From Daphnia pulex (lineage: Eukaryota; Arthropoda; Branchiopoda; Diplostraca; Daphniidae), in assembly GCF_021134715.1 (NCBI RefSeq), contig NC_060023.1, positions 8,122,001 to 8,186,000 of the forward strand: 64,000 bases of DNA. Reading direction: 5' to 3'. Position 1 is the stretch's first letter. Each line of letters begins with the position of its first letter. Positions 25,568 through 39,335 of the stretch are shown piece by piece. Made by a program: the position numbers and the translations under genes. The notes below the pieces were generated by a model. The model ran no database searches, was not told the DNA's origin, and saw only the letters and a program-made list of their open reading frames with translations.

Positions 25568-25594
25568 CCCCCCCCCCCCCCCCCAAAAAAAAAA
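25568..25594. repeat. C17 run directly followed by A10
   Basis: Seventeen C then ten A in succession on the plus strand; a simple-sequence tract, prone to slippage and sequencing error. Confidence 0.85.
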
Positions 25595-28500
25595 GATGTT
25601 ATAGACTCCCTCTGCTGCTCTCCGGTATACAGCTAGTACTCGTTCATTCCTCAAAAGCAGCTTCTGGGTTCGCCTTTCTTCTTCTTCTTTTTCCTGTGTA
25701 TGTGTGTGTGTGTTCCTTTTTGTCTAAATACGGCGGAGCAGAGCAGCACTACCGTTCAAAGACTTATAATCGGATCAAAGATATACTACCCGGCCCAGAA
25801 AAGGAGGACGAACTGCGGGCAAATAAAAGACTAGCTCTCCGACATGTCCTCTCTTAATACCAACTGAATATCAAAAGACTCTATCAAAGATAACTCCGTA
25901 CCATGCATGTATTTTTCGTTCTAAAAATACAACCGACAACGATAATCTGGAAACAAACCAAAATCTTGGCTTCTTCCGGCTCTATCAAATGTAAACCAAA
26001 TCATCTTTAACTTTGGCTCGGTTTTGGAAAAGAAAAGAAGTTGCTGGCCATCTTGGAGAAAGGAAGGAAGAAAAAAAGAAGTGCTGGGCATTTTGGATTT
26101 CGTCTCACGTGTGTCGCATATAGAGAAGAGAGGAGCTGCTGTTCCGCTAAAGGAAACACGAAATAAAAGTGTGGGGGGCTCCAAAAAGCATCTGCCACTT
26201 GTCAAATCAGAAAATAGAAAAAAGAAACTAGCCCGTAAGAGTATATAAGAGAGAGAGAGAGTACATATGCGGCAGTAGAGCGTGTCCATGATACCATTAG
26301 CATTTTCACTGTGAACTGCTCTCTCTCTCCGCGTCCTCCTCCCTATAGTTTTTGTCAGCTCTCTCTCTCTTTTCGATCAAGTGTCCAAACAAACTACAAA
26401 AGAAAGTGAACCCTCCACCACCACTAAACAAAACAAAAAAAATACGTGACGAGTGGAGAGAGAGCTGGGCGTTATATAATACACTCTCCAAAGAGAAAAA
26501 AAAATAGACACAAAAGAAATATAAAAAAAGGCGACGATAGAAATAGAACAAAAAACGATATCGAAGGATATATTGACATTCCCCAGAGATGGCGCATAGC
26601 ACCTTTTGTTGTACATACGGAAGAAAAAAACTGATCCAGCTGTCAACACGAAGGGGATAATATATAATATAATATAATATATAAGAGAGGGGTTGTTTGC
26701 TAGTAATATTAACTCTCTTGATTATTATTAGTAGTAGTAAAATACAAGAGATTTGATTTCAATTCACAGGGGGGTTGGAGAGCTAAAAATCATGGCTCTA
26801 ATCGATTAGTAATTTTAGATAGATCGGCGGTTATATTTTTTATTCAGTTTTATTTGAAAAAAAGGAAACGAATAGATTCGAAAAAATAAAATCAATGGTG
26901 TGGCGACTATACATACACGGAGGTCTATATGGTATTTGGTGGGGTTCTTTTTTTTTTGGTCGGGTGGCGAGTTGTTGATTTATGTAACCATGGCGACCGC
27001 TGGGGCCCGAGCGTGTTGCTGCTCACGGTTTCTGTGTTTTATCCGTTACGTTACGATGGAGAGAATATCAAAAAGAAAAGAAAGGAAACATTGCCGGCGG
27101 ACTGTGCTGGGGCCGATTGATGACCATCGTTCCCGTTTACCGATTTCCATCAACAACCAGACCAGCACGTCCAACTATGTAGTCGGGACAGAGATGAATA
27201 AACGGTGAAAACGTATAGAGATACAATGTCGAATCGTATTGTTTTAGAATCGGGACTCTCTATACTTATTAAGGATAGACACACACACACACAGCGCCAC
27301 ACACATAGTTGGGGGGTCCAGCAGCAGGTCAATCCGGTCGACTGGATTTCCTATTTCGTTCCCGTCTATTGACTATGATAACCGACCAGCATTACGTATT
27401 ACACACCGAAAACATCGATTGATTTTCATCTCTTTATTGGTTTATCGGCAATTTACAACCGTATACAACCGGCCGAGACCGGCGGGGAAAATATCCAATG
27501 AAAAGCCGATTTTGTTTTAAATTTGTTTTGGCGCTTAATTCAAATAGTTTTTTTGTTTTGATAAAAATAGACTGACTTAAAACACGAGTGAAAAATGATA
27601 ATTAATTGACGAAAATGTGCCGACTGGGCGAGGTGGAAAGTGCCGCTCCCGATGGATAGACTCAATTGAAACGCGCAAAAACAGCCGCGGGGCAGACTGA
27701 AATGGCCAAGTTTTATGTTACACTTAAACCCCGTGAAACAAAAAAAACACACACACACACAAGTTGTGTAATGTATACGAAAAGGCACAAACCCAGCAGC
27801 AGCACTTCATTGGAAACTCGGCACAGGAGAGAAGCGTCGGCTGGAAAAGTATGTGCGAGACGGCCTGAGTGCTGCTATCCGCGTCTAGCGCGTTGACATG
27901 TTGAAGGGGCGGGCTGGGGCTGGCTCCTGTGTCCCTGTAGGCCAGCACACACATCGACTAATATATATTGCGCACGTGGAAGTTTTGTCTATAGCAAAAA
28001 GAAAGAAACACACATACAAAAAAAAGCCCAGCAGCAAAGTAAAAAGAAGAAAAAACCCAAACAGGAGCGGATGGCGTAGATATGTAGGGGAGGAGGGCCG
28101 CGATTGTTTTCACCTCTTGACGCTTTGATGGCCAAGTTTTGGTGGGCCGTATATGTGTGTGTGTCTATAGGCGAATGGCAGCGAGCGGAGAGAGCTCCAA
28201 AACTTTTCCCCACAGTTATCAGGGCTGGCTGCTCCTAGTTCCTACTGTTGTGAAGGTACGAATAGGCAGGGCAGAGATATATCCTCTGGGATAAGGAGCC
28301 AGGAGCCGATTATATAAAGTCAGCAGGAGCACACGAAATGTTTGTCGCATCGGCAACTTTTTGGGGCCGTAGTCCGCCCAGTAAGCAGCAGCAATGGTCG
28401 GCCAATAGGAGCGCTGGCTTGATTGAGTTCCAATTAAACGGCCATCTCCGCAATTTGATCAGTTGGAAAATGGAAAATGACGATTCCTCCATTGAATATA

Positions 28501-31410
28501 GAGAAGAACACGCACGTGTATCTATCAACATCTATACGGGGATAGAGATCTAAGACAAATGAATAAATGACTAGACGACGGATCCATTGCGGGTAAAAGT
28601 GTCGTAATGAATTCGTCGTTTGGAGAAGAGCTTTACAGCATTTCTATAATTCACCGCCGGTTGACGACAACGACGACGACTAGACGATCACGAAAACGCG
28701 TTTTTCCAACCGGCGTGATTCCCTGAAGTCGGCTGCTGCTGCATATCTCTCTCGATCTCGTTGATTTCTGCACTATTGATGGCGTACGATCCTCCTGGTT
28801 TTGCATGGGGTAGTCGTTCCATGGCTTTTTAAATCCTTCCCAATTCATCCCACCGAACGAGGTAGTGTATAGCAGAGTCCGAAAAGTCGCAATCAGGATT
28901 TTCGTGAAGCTTTTCATTTATGTAAATAGCTGGGAAACTGCAGCGGGACCGACGTACGTATATGCGTCTACGTCGGTGATCCATAGATAATTGAGATCCT
29001 TTTCCTATGTGTATCCTCTGTGCTGCGGATTTAATTAATGGCGACAGCGGATATACGTGTGCGCTATTGAATGTCGTTTCGTTATTCCGCTGGGTAACTC
29101 TATAACACGTATGGAGATGTGTACTAAAGCCAACGCCAACGGATATATTCTAATGGATCGCCACCTTAAATAATCCAGTCATTAAGTGCTGCGGATTACT
29201 TTACTGACGACGATGACATAGAGCTACGAAACAATTCTCTCTGCGTCTATACATGCAAATTGTACGCGGCTATTTTCAAACCCCCCCACACACACAACAG
29301 CAGGTGTAGATTTTCATTAGTGAAATTCATGAACTATACCAACACATATACGCGGTGTTTATGCAATCCAACCAGAATTAGACTGAGTCATTGATTGAAA
29401 TGAATTTGGGATAATAAATCAAAAGGCGCTATCGGATGATTTCGATGATTATTATAAGCTCAAGAAAAATCATATCAGGAGCTCTCTGATTGCTACTGCT
29501 GCTGCTGTGTGTTAAACAACAGCACAGAGCTCAGTAGGAAATCTACACACAGAGTATACACGTTAGAGACTTGGGAGGGAGTATGGGGTGGGTTGGGTTG
29601 GGGTGGGGGGTCGACGAGAGTCACTTTAGACTCATCTAATATTGAAATGAGATTGAGGTGAATGTTCCATTATCTCTGCAGAAGCAGCGCAGCACAGAAC
29701 AGCTATATAGCTCCTAGCTGCTCCTCATCTGCTGCTGGCTGCTGCCAGTTTGGCTCCTTATTTTCCAGATCTCTGAGGAGCCCCCCCTTCCTCCTCTCCC
29801 ATAAAGACAAAAAAGAGAGAGAGAACTCTATTCTCTCTCTCTCTTCTTCTTCCGCTGGATGCTGGATGCTGGAGTGTCATTCCTCTTTTGGGAGACAACA
29901 CTGGCACTTTGGTCAGATTCATTATTCATCGAGATCTGCTCAAGCTTTCGCTCCTGATTCACAAAAGCCAACAGCAGCAGCAGCATAGCACCCAGCGCAC
30001 AGTTTGTGTGTGTGTGTCTATAGGAAAAAGGAGGTGCTGGACTGGATCCGGATTCTTTTTATTTATTTTTTTTCTTCCAGCAGAGCCAACCCCGCCGAAA
30101 TGGCTGTCCATTAGTCACTCTTCATTACAATAAGAACTTGAGAGATGGAAATAGCCGCGTATAAACTACGCAGTTTTATAGATGCCAAATGTTTATGTTT
30201 TATTTTAGTTTAGTATTTAGTTTAACTGTTTTTATAATAGATTTAGAATTTGAGTGGGAAGAATATAAAGTGCTGGCCATTCTTGTTTCATCGCTGATTT
30301 ATTTTTTTAGTATATATAGTGTATGACATATAAATGATATTGTCCAACCGTTTCGGCCATTCTTGAAATAGTTACGCAACTCTCTGGCTGTGAATGACGT
30401 TCTTTATTGATTAATAACATCATCTATTATTTTTAGATTACTCTGTTGTTGTTTTTTTCCGAATAAAAAATGAATGTCTTTTTATCTTTCCAGTCGCGAA
30501 AATGTATGAGAATACAACCGGAATAAACTGTGTGTGTAGTATTATAGAGTAGCTGAATGAAGAGATGTAAAAACAATTGGAATATACGAGCTCACGTGGA
30601 TAGTAGGTAGTAAGTAAACCGAATGAAATGTTTTATTCAAAGAAGAGTATTTAGAGCTTATATATATATATTTCGCGGGGACGGGCAGACGGCAGAGGCG
30701 GATGAGAATATTATAAGAGACGAGATCGAAAAAAATAAAATACAACAGCCACTGGGAGGGTCATGAGAATATATGATTGACGTCATTATTTTATACCTCC
30801 ACACAATAATCCACGAAACAAAAATGAAAATGAAAAAAACAGCCACGAAATGTTTTTAAAAAAGACCAGCGAAATAAATTGAAAAATAAAAATGAATAGG
30901 GGAATAATCAAATATAACTCTTGTGAATACGCGGTTGACTCTTTTGTTATTTTTTGAAAATTCTTGATCATATCACATGAATATTATATAATATAGAATT
31001 GGTTGAAACGGAATTTTGCGGGGGATAATTCTTTTTTAAATTCTTTTTTTTTTTTTTTGTTGTTGTAAGTTTTTGAAAGAGACTCAATTATAATACATTG
31101 ACACACAAGGGGGGCGAGAATATGTGCATGCAAATATATAAGTAGCCGGCGATTAATTTTTTAAAAAATACCCGCCAACTTTTTTGTTTTATTTTTAAAT
31201 TGAATGAATATCAAACACAACAACCAAAAAAAAAGTCCCGCGATAATATAAGTGACACGACCAGCAGCACGAACGACACTCAAAAAAGATGATTTTTGTT
31301 AAATACAAACAATCCGCTTTGATGTAATAATAATAATAAGAGAGAGAGATGATGAAAAACAAACCCTGTTGATTGGCGCGTACGTCATATGACATCGAAA
31401 TGAAAGTGAA

Positions 31411-31447
31411 CACACACACACACACACACACACACGCACGCACACAG
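31411..31447. repeat. CA dinucleotide microsatellite
   Basis: Uninterrupted CA repeats over about 25 nt, followed by GCACGCACACAG variants. Ordinary microsatellite in the 3' flank of the POU gene. Confidence 0.9.
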
Positions 31448-31760
31448 ACATGGCGAACGAAAAAAATATCCAACATTTTTTCGGATGAATGATGACGATA
31501 AATATTTTTGGTTTGTTTAAATATCCTATATCAATGAAATTAAATTAATTTGTATACCCATAGTATAGTTTTATATGTGTATCGAGACGTTGAGCACGTA
31601 ATAGTGTTAAATTTTGACTTAATTTATTCTTAGATAATTTGTAATGTTTTTTTTTTAAATCAACCGAGACAACGAGATGAGAGAGAAGGGAAACAATTAA
31701 ATTGAATGATAAGCATTTGACATTACACACGAGAATTGAATTGTTTAGAGACTTTCTTTA

Positions 31761-31783
31761 TTTTTTTTTTTTTTTTTTTTTTT
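31761..31783. repeat. Poly(T) run of 23
   Basis: Twenty-three T in a row on the plus strand, about 300 bp below the POU-gene stop codon, so a poly(A) tract on the transcribed strand. It may lie in the 3' UTR. Confidence 0.85.
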
Positions 31784-32077
31784 GTTGAAATGACCAGATT
31801 TTGGTTGCAACTCATTTTTGACTGGTGACTCATCCGACATGGGCGGATACAGTCTTATTACATAATTTCTTTCTAATTATATGTATATATAAATATGTAT
31901 ATAAATATACCAATCGATTTGACGATTGATTTTCTATACGAACGATGTTACGACTGTGTTTTGTTTTTCTCTTTGGTTCCGTTTTTGAAATTTGAAGAAA
32001 AAAAATTAATTTTAATTGATTTCAAAATTAAATCATAATTTTTTGGTGTTTTTAAAAATGTTTTGTGAATTGATTGT

Positions 32078-35000
32078 TCAACAGGATTGTTGAGCGGCGA
32101 ATTTCATGCGCTTCTGCTTCTGGCGCTGGTTGCAGAACCAGACGCGGACGACGTTCTTTTTTAGGTCGAGTTTCTCGGCGATGGCGGCGATTTTCTCGCC
32201 CGAGGGGCGCGGCTGGACGGCGAAATAGGCCTCGAGCGATCGTTTCTCCGGCGCCGCGATCGACGTCCTCTTGCGCTTCTTCTCGCCGGCCGGAAGGACG
32301 GACGGCGCTTCCGGATCCCGGCGCTTGTTCCTCGTCTGCGCTTCGGCTTCCTCCAGCCAGGCGTGGAGGATCGGCTTCAGGGCGATCATGTTGTTGTGCG
32401 ACAACGTCAACGATTCAAACCTGACCAAACAAAAACAAAACCAAAATGAATTATAACCAAACGTAAATGACTTGTTATAAATTATAAATAGCTCCGCCGT
32501 CGGATTTAAAGATACAAAAGTTAATTCAAAATAAAGTCAGGATGATGGGAGTCTTATAATACGTCTCTCTCAATCCTCTTTTTGATAATATTCCCGCGGT
32601 TGGAACAGGAAAAAAGTTGTGCGTGACTCATTCAAACATGCAAATCCCCCCCAGATTTTAATAATACGACGCATCTAGTAGGTAGATGTACGTGATAACC
32701 TACCCCCACAGAATGCAAGTCAATACCTATGTAAACCGACTTTGTCGTCGTCGGACTCGGATCGAAACTGATGGTAAATCCACCTGTCGTATTTGTATGT
32801 ATAACTACTACGACCAGATACTACATGTACATAAAACACACGTAATCTTTAAAGGCTATCAAACATCTGCTGCATTATTCGCGCCAAGGAAATATTTCAA
32901 TGAAACAAAGATTTCAAATCTTCGCGGGCTTTTTCTCCGAAATAGCAACGCCGTAAAAGCCCGCGCAAGTTTGAATTTATTAAGACCCGTTGCAGCACTA
33001 TGCTATACTAATAGATAACATCTTTTTGATAATGAATGATATGCAGAGACGGAACGTGTGCCAGGTCCGTCTTCAATAGTTGATTGGGCGACGGGCCTCC
33101 GGAATTTTTTCGTGAATGAAATAGCGCCGGTCGGCTGGCCGGCCGACCCGTCGTATACGTCGTCGGGATATAATTGATGGCCGTCAATGAAAAATGAACG
33201 GCCTATGTATAATACAGGATTGATGACGAGATTGAATCCTACCTGCAGATTGTGCTCTGGGACAAGGCGCCGACGCCGGGCAAGCGGAGATTGGCCAGGG
33301 CCTTGCCGACGTCGGCCTGGGTCACGCCCAGTTTGATGCGCCGCTGCTTGAAGCGCTCGGCGAAGGCCTCCAGCTCGCGAGGATCAGAATCCGTGTCGTG
33401 GATGCCCAGAGGGATGCCGGCCATGCCGGCCATGCCGCCCATCCCGTTGCCGGCCCCGCCGTTGCTGTGCTGGTGGAGCTGGTGGGCGTGGGCGGCGGCC
33501 GCGTGAGCGTGATGCGGACCCATCGACATGTGGTGAGGGTGGCCGTGAGGGTGGCCGTGCTGGTGGTGGTGGCCGGACAGGCCGGCGGCGGCTGCGGCGG
33601 CCGCAGCGGCCGCAGCAGCCGCGTGATGGTGGTGGTGACTGTGCGAGGCCATCATGGCGTTGCTGGCCATGGCCGCGTGACTGTACATGCCGTGGAGGCC
33701 CGGGTGGTTGGACATGGAGACCCCGCCGCCGGAATTGTGGTGCGAGTGGTGGTGGCCGCCGCTTCCGGATCCGCCGTTGCCGCCGTTGCCGAACGGATTG
33801 TGCTGGTGGCCCAGTCCCCCGTTGCCGGACGAGGACATTCCGTTCTGATCCGACGACATGGACGTCAACGATCCGCCGACGGAAGTGCTGACCGACAAGG
33901 CTTCCATCATCTCCATCGTATCCAGCGATGGATGGACCATCTGTCGTCGTCAATTTAACAATTTGAAATTTTGAATTTTGAATTTGGCGCCTAAAAATAT
34001 TTACCTGATGCTGGCGGCCGTTTTGGGCTGACTGGATGGTGGCCGTGACGGAGACGGACGACGGGACGTGTCCGTGTAGGAATCCGCTTCCGTCGTGATG
34101 ATTGCGCAGCGGTTTGAGCGACTCGCCTCCGCCACCCCCGCCGCCGGACGAAGCGGCCGCCACCACCGACAAGGCCTCCGACCTGGCGGCCAGCAGTCCG
34201 TCGCCCAGACTGCCGAACAATTCCGGCTGGCCGTAAAGGAATCCTCCCCCATAGTCTCGGCTCTAAATCCACACAACGATAACAATTTATAACAATATCC
34301 CATCAATACTAACATATACTGAATAATCGAATAAGTAATTTAATTTATTAATCCCTCTGATGTCCATCAAAACCAATGGATTATCATTTCATATCTGTCA
34401 TAGAAAAGAATATTTATAATACGAATTAAAAATGAATAAATGGATGATTTGATGAGAAATAGACAACCAACAGCAGCCTATATCAACGTCTGTCTAACGA
34501 CCTATACCAAACGAAGGTTTATTTCTCCATCGGGAATCGTATGTAATGGGCGAATACATAAGACAGTGCACACGCAAACGAGCGCACGATATAGCACAGC
34601 CTAGTCCTAGTATCATCGTGCGCCAAAAGGGAGAAAAGAGCATTCATCATTCAAAATGGCGCGCCCGCTCGTCTAGACAGCAGCAGCAGCCAAGGCCTTT
34701 TTAAAAATGATTTGAAATGTTGAACAGGTTCGTTTTCGTCGCCATCGCCTTGAGATCATTTCTCTCTCTCTTGTTTTCGTTGGTTTCATTTCCATTTGCC
34801 CATCAATGAAACAAAACAACGGGAGGAAATGTAATCTACAATAAGGGGAATTGGTTATAGGCGTCGAGATCAATTATAGTCCGACGCTCCTTGATTTCTT
34901 TTGTCATTTTCGGCGCTGCTGCTGGAAGAATATAAAAGAGGATGGATCGTCTAATGAGGGCGATATTCCACCCAACACACATAGCCCAAATGGCGCTCAC

Positions 35001-36151
35001 CAATTAGAAAAGCTTCTCAATTAGTCATAGCAATCAAGAGCTTCTATATGTGCACACACACGGCAGCCATGCAGCTGGAGAGGAGGAACAACAGATTGCC
35101 ATTAGCTGGGAAATTATATCGTCCCCCCCCCCTTTCTCGCCCAGCAGCATCTCAGACAACACAGCCCAGCAGAGAGCAGCAGCAGGTGAGTACCACAAGG
35201 GATTCGCCTCGTGCCCTTTTATATATCCCGAATTCAATCGGCTGGCACCTTATTCTACATATCAAAACCCCTCCTTTTTATTTTAGACGATTTTAGAAAC
35301 GAAAATTATTGAGCAATTAGAAAGAAAGTCTTTTCAACGAGCCCAGCAGCATTATGTATAGGCTAATTATTAGGCTCCCTCTGGAATTACATGCAAATGA
35401 TGTATCAGAATCTTTGAAATCATCTCGAGTCTATAAGTGCAGCACTAGCACTCTTGTCGTCAATTGAATTTCATTAATTTGTTTAAATTCGGCAGAGAGC
35501 GGGAATTTCAAATTCTCTTTCCAATCGAGCGCGTTGATATAACCCGTCCTTGATAACCCAAACAGCCCAACATCATCACAAAGACGTCTGCATATAATGG
35601 CCTGTCATATGCGTGTGTGTATATAAGGACGGGATAAAACGATCAAGCCCCGCCTACCGGCTCCATACCGCCGACCAATCGCCAGCCCGCAAATATGAGC
35701 GACGTAGATATACTAGACCCTCTGTCTATTTTACCAAGGCCAAAGCTCCACCCAGGAAGGGTTATTCCGACTCATCACAGATGTTCTAATTAATTGCTCA
35801 AATCAATTCGCTAACATTAATTTATAAATTTGGAAAAATTTGAATTTTCCCGCTCACCTGTGAGTTGGTCATGCAGCGTCTCATGGACTCGGCGGCGGAC
35901 GTCCGGTAGGAAGTTGGCGAGAAGCGTCCGGCGGCGGAAGCGTAGCAGGACGAGTTGCCGGCGTTGACGACGGCGGCGGCCGCTGCGGCGGCCGCTGCAG
36001 CCGCCGCCGCAGCCGCCGACGTGATGATGGGCTTGTTGTTGCTGCTGTTGCCGTTGTTGCCGCCGCCGCCATTTCCTCCGCTGCTTCCGCTGCCCGGCGA
36101 GGAGTGGTGGTGATGGTGGATGCTCTCCTTGCTGTCCGTCGCGTACATCAT
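32078..36151 (-). CDS. acj6: Class IV POU homeobox transcription factor (Brn3/acj6 type)
   Basis: Four coding exons (36151-35858, 34262-34005, 33940-33243, 32420-32078) give about 530 residues. The C-terminal POU-specific domain ([21 protein letters not shown], split by an intron at STICR) and the homeodomain ([20 protein letters not shown] ... [15 protein letters not shown]) are class IV: the linker reads [23 protein letters not shown] box-like segment is seen around [13 protein letters not shown] and [20 protein letters not shown]. Between them lie poly-Ala (16 and 14), poly-His and Gly/Ser/Asn tracts. In animals these factors specify sensory-neuron identity and bind DNA in the nucleus. Start chosen at MMYATDSK; an upstream in-frame Met exists but follows non-conserved sequence. 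The coding exons are strongly GC-rich against AT-rich flanks. Drosophila acj6 makes an alternative form missing two basic residues at the homeodomain start; no such splice choice is visible here. Confidence 0.95.
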
Positions 36152-36784
36152 GTCGGATAGTCTCCTTCGCTCACCACTCAAACACACAAAATGTGCTAAT
36201 GTATCAAACACCGAACGGCCGAGATTTATGTATTTTCAAATTTCCCGCTCGGTGTAAATGTAGGCCCGTGAATCAATCGAGACGAAAAAAAAGATGGCGG
36301 CCGGGATCGTTGAGTATACAGCAACAGAAGCACAGCAGCAGCAGATGATTTCAATAAGTTTGTCACTGCGATTCAAAATTTAAATCGCCCAGCACCAACT
36401 TAATGAAATAAGAAAACCAACAAGTTTCGGATTCAGGTGTTTTTGCTGCGCACGAATCGCAAATATAACGAACGTTGGATAAGTTAAGAAGTTTTTCGTC
36501 CTTTTGGTTTTTGTCTTCCAAAAAGAAAAACTGATGGGCTGCTGCTGCGAAATCTTCTCAAATAATAATTGGCGCCCAGCAGCTCTGTGCACAGCAGCAC
36601 CGACTAATGGTGAAAATAACCGGCGTGTCAAACAAGACTTTGTCCACTGGACCTTTTGGCTCTGTGTCTACTCATCTATATTACTGCTCTTTCACTACTA
36701 CTACTGCCTTCCAGTCCCGGCTCTTTTTCTCTTCTCTTTCTTTCTGCATGCTCTATAGCTGCTATACTAGTCTCTCCTCGATGA

Positions 36785-36960
36785 TGACGTCGGATCTGCT
36801 GTGGCGGGGCTTGTGGGCCAGGGCTCCGCCCACACCGGATGGTGGTTCAACACAGGCAGTCGGTGGGAGGAGTTCCGGCGCTTCCTATACGCCGATCGAC
36901 GTCAACCAATTAGAGATGGCCCCCGCGTTTGCGCCGCTCATTCACGTGCTGCTGCTGTCT
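36785..36960 (-). promoter_or_regulatory. GC-rich block, candidate upstream promoter of the POU gene
   Basis: About 175 bp rich in GC (GGGGCTTGTGGGCCAGGG, CTCCGCCCACACC) with a CCAAT sequence (36904-36908) inside AT-rich surroundings, about 0.65 kb upstream of the first coding ATG. It has no stop-free conserved protein signature. Promoter function is inferred from composition and position. Confidence 0.3.
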
Positions 36961-39322
36961 AATATTCTTCGATAGATTTCTTCTTTTCTTATATATTTTT
37001 TCAGATGTCAGTCACGACGATGCGTCTACATGTGGATAAAAACACAGTTACGTCTATCCGCCTTTTTATCATCATATATATAACCCCAGCAGCAGCGATA
37101 TAATATATGCAACCGCATCCAACAGTCCACCCACGCCCTGCTGTTGGCTAAATATGCATGGATGTATATGTTTTGAAACATTAATTTGTCATTTACGAAT
37201 TCATTTTTCGGGGACGGTGCGATTTCACGCATGGCGAAGAAGCCAGACAGGGGAAATGATAGGCATGTAGTAGGCCTATATAGCTCCTAATATATTACAC
37301 GCATCGTTAGCTCGAAGATATAGAATATGCTGGCGTTTCCATTGGGCCTAAACACATCGTAGGGCCTATATCTTTTTTGGCTGCTGAACACTGTCATTCA
37401 TATCGGATATTCTAGTTGACTTTGCATATGTCGTATCGTTTTATTATCTAGGCGGATTTAAGAATCGAAGAAGAAACTAAAAAAGTAGAAAAGGAAATAG
37501 CGATTTTACATTTTAATTAGAAGGTTATGCGGGCACGTCTGTGAATAGTCAAAGAGTGCATAATGCAGGAACGGCGCCTTATTAATGCCAGACACGAGTT
37601 TCGGATTTGGGTGGGTGGGGGGAGGTTGGGCTTTGAATAATTCCTTTTGGGTCTGCATAGTAGTACAAAGTTGTGAATAATGATCGGATCAACATCATCA
37701 GGTGGTCAGTTGGTTATTCTACAAATGGTGTGGCAGGTCAAGGCACAGTCGATGTCTCTATAATACATATAGATAAACACAGCGGCGGCAGAGGACGAGT
37801 CGCATTTGATTATGAATGCTTTATATATACACTGTATAGTATATAGACCAGCAACAGCCCAGTATAGCCATAGAGGAGCAGCAGGGGCTCCAATACTACT
37901 CCATGTGTATTATATACAAAATGCAGGAGACGACTCAATATATACTAGGACTCTTATACATTCGACTCTATAGTCTATATAGACGCGTCCATTTATCTAT
38001 ATATTTATTTAGACTGCTGCGGTCGTATAAACCATTCACATTCTATAGTATGTAGGCCTATATTCCTTTTCTCCATTCAAAAAATGGTTGAAAAATTTCG
38101 GCGCGAAAATTCAAATTGATCGACCAACACATTTCTCCATTATAATATATCTAGATGGAGAAAATATAAGGATAGAAAGGAAATAAAAGAATATCATATG
38201 AGATAATAATATAAAACAAGGGAAAAAAGAGAAAAGGGTCGCGACATTGATGACATTGCATGACCGCGTATATATATACCACTCGGTCGCACTACTGTAT
38301 ATAGCTCGTCCGTGCTGCCCGGCCTCCCCCATAGTGCCATATGGCCTCGTACTCACGCCCTGATGGCAACGACAGACACAAAAAAAAAATGGAGAAGAAA
38401 AAAGAAAAAGGGAAAATGTATATGTACACACAACACAAAAGAGACGGACCATGTCTAAAGATAAAGGAAAACTCCGTCGCGTCGTCCTCAATAATATGCG
38501 GAAACATTTGAACTTTCGTTTTTATATTATTACATGATCGGGAATGGATTATTATTATTATAGTCTATATAGATTATTTCTCATTCAATTATTACTTATT
38601 GCCTGGTCATTTAAATGATGTGGAATTTTGGCAAGTGATTTTGATTCTGATTTTTATTTTAAAAATGGGGCACCTTGATATTTCCCCCTCCCTTCCCCCC
38701 ACATAGTGCAGATTGAATTACAGGGATTTTGAAATTCCCGCCGGATGTATATTGCTACTTTTTCCTTGTCCCCTTGGCTGGCTGGTTGGGGGTCCCAGCG
38801 CAGTGATGACTGTACGTATGAAAGAGGATTGTCCATAGAGCCTAAATAGAAAAAGGGCAGCAGCTAGCACACAGATTATTAGTCTGACATGAAATCTAGG
38901 AGAGAGTGGGGGGTGCTGTGGTTCAACAAGGGGGGGAGGGAGTGAAATTCAAACCGTAACAGACTGCGCTGTGCACTGGCCCGTGTCACTATACAGACAA
39001 CGCGTCTGATCGCGGCAAATACAAACAACAAATCACGAGCTCCATTAACACAGCACGACCCCCCCCCCCTTCTCCTCCTCCTCTTGTTTATAGATGTACA
39101 AAGGTCATTTTGATAATCTATAAGTCGCGGTGTATATCATATCGCCAGACCAAATGTTATTCAATATAAAAAATATAAATCTGGTCTAAAAAATTTGAAA
39201 TCAAGCGATATTAGTAACTTAATAATTTTATATTTTACATACAAAGCACTAAGATATAGGCCAGACCAGCTGCTGCTCACTTGGTTACGTCATCCTCGTT
39301 GTGTGTCAATGTGAACAATCAT

Positions 39323-39335
39323 CGCGCGCGCGCGC
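39323..39335. repeat. CG dinucleotide run
   Basis: CGCGCGCGCGCGC within AT-rich DNA; alternating purine-pyrimidine tract that could adopt Z-DNA. Confidence 0.8.

Larger units (their letters stand above)
24061..32077. other. Large non-coding region downstream of the POU gene
   Basis: Eight kilobases without a supported exon. It is AT-rich and full of simple repeats: AG/GA runs near 26248 and 26340-26370, CA and TG runs, C17A10 at 25568-25594, AT-rich tandem units near 26660-26683, and CTG/CAG triplet clusters near 29500-29980. ATGCAAAT octamers occur at 29253-29260 and 31128-31135. The portion nearest 32077 is likely 3' UTR of the POU gene. The open frames are low-complexity and lack domain content. 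Confidence 0.5.

Noticed and set aside
25568-25594. C17A10 tract as a functional element
   Set aside because: Simple-sequence tract with no other signal; likely slippage.
33398-33958. 186-residue plus-strand frame rich in Val/Ala/Gly
   Set aside because: Antisense of the poly-Ala and poly-His coding exon; composition is explained by that.
33384-34220. 278-residue minus-strand frame rich in Arg/Pro over the POU gene
   Set aside because: It is an out-of-frame shadow of GC-rich, repeat-coding POU exons and crosses a confirmed intron.
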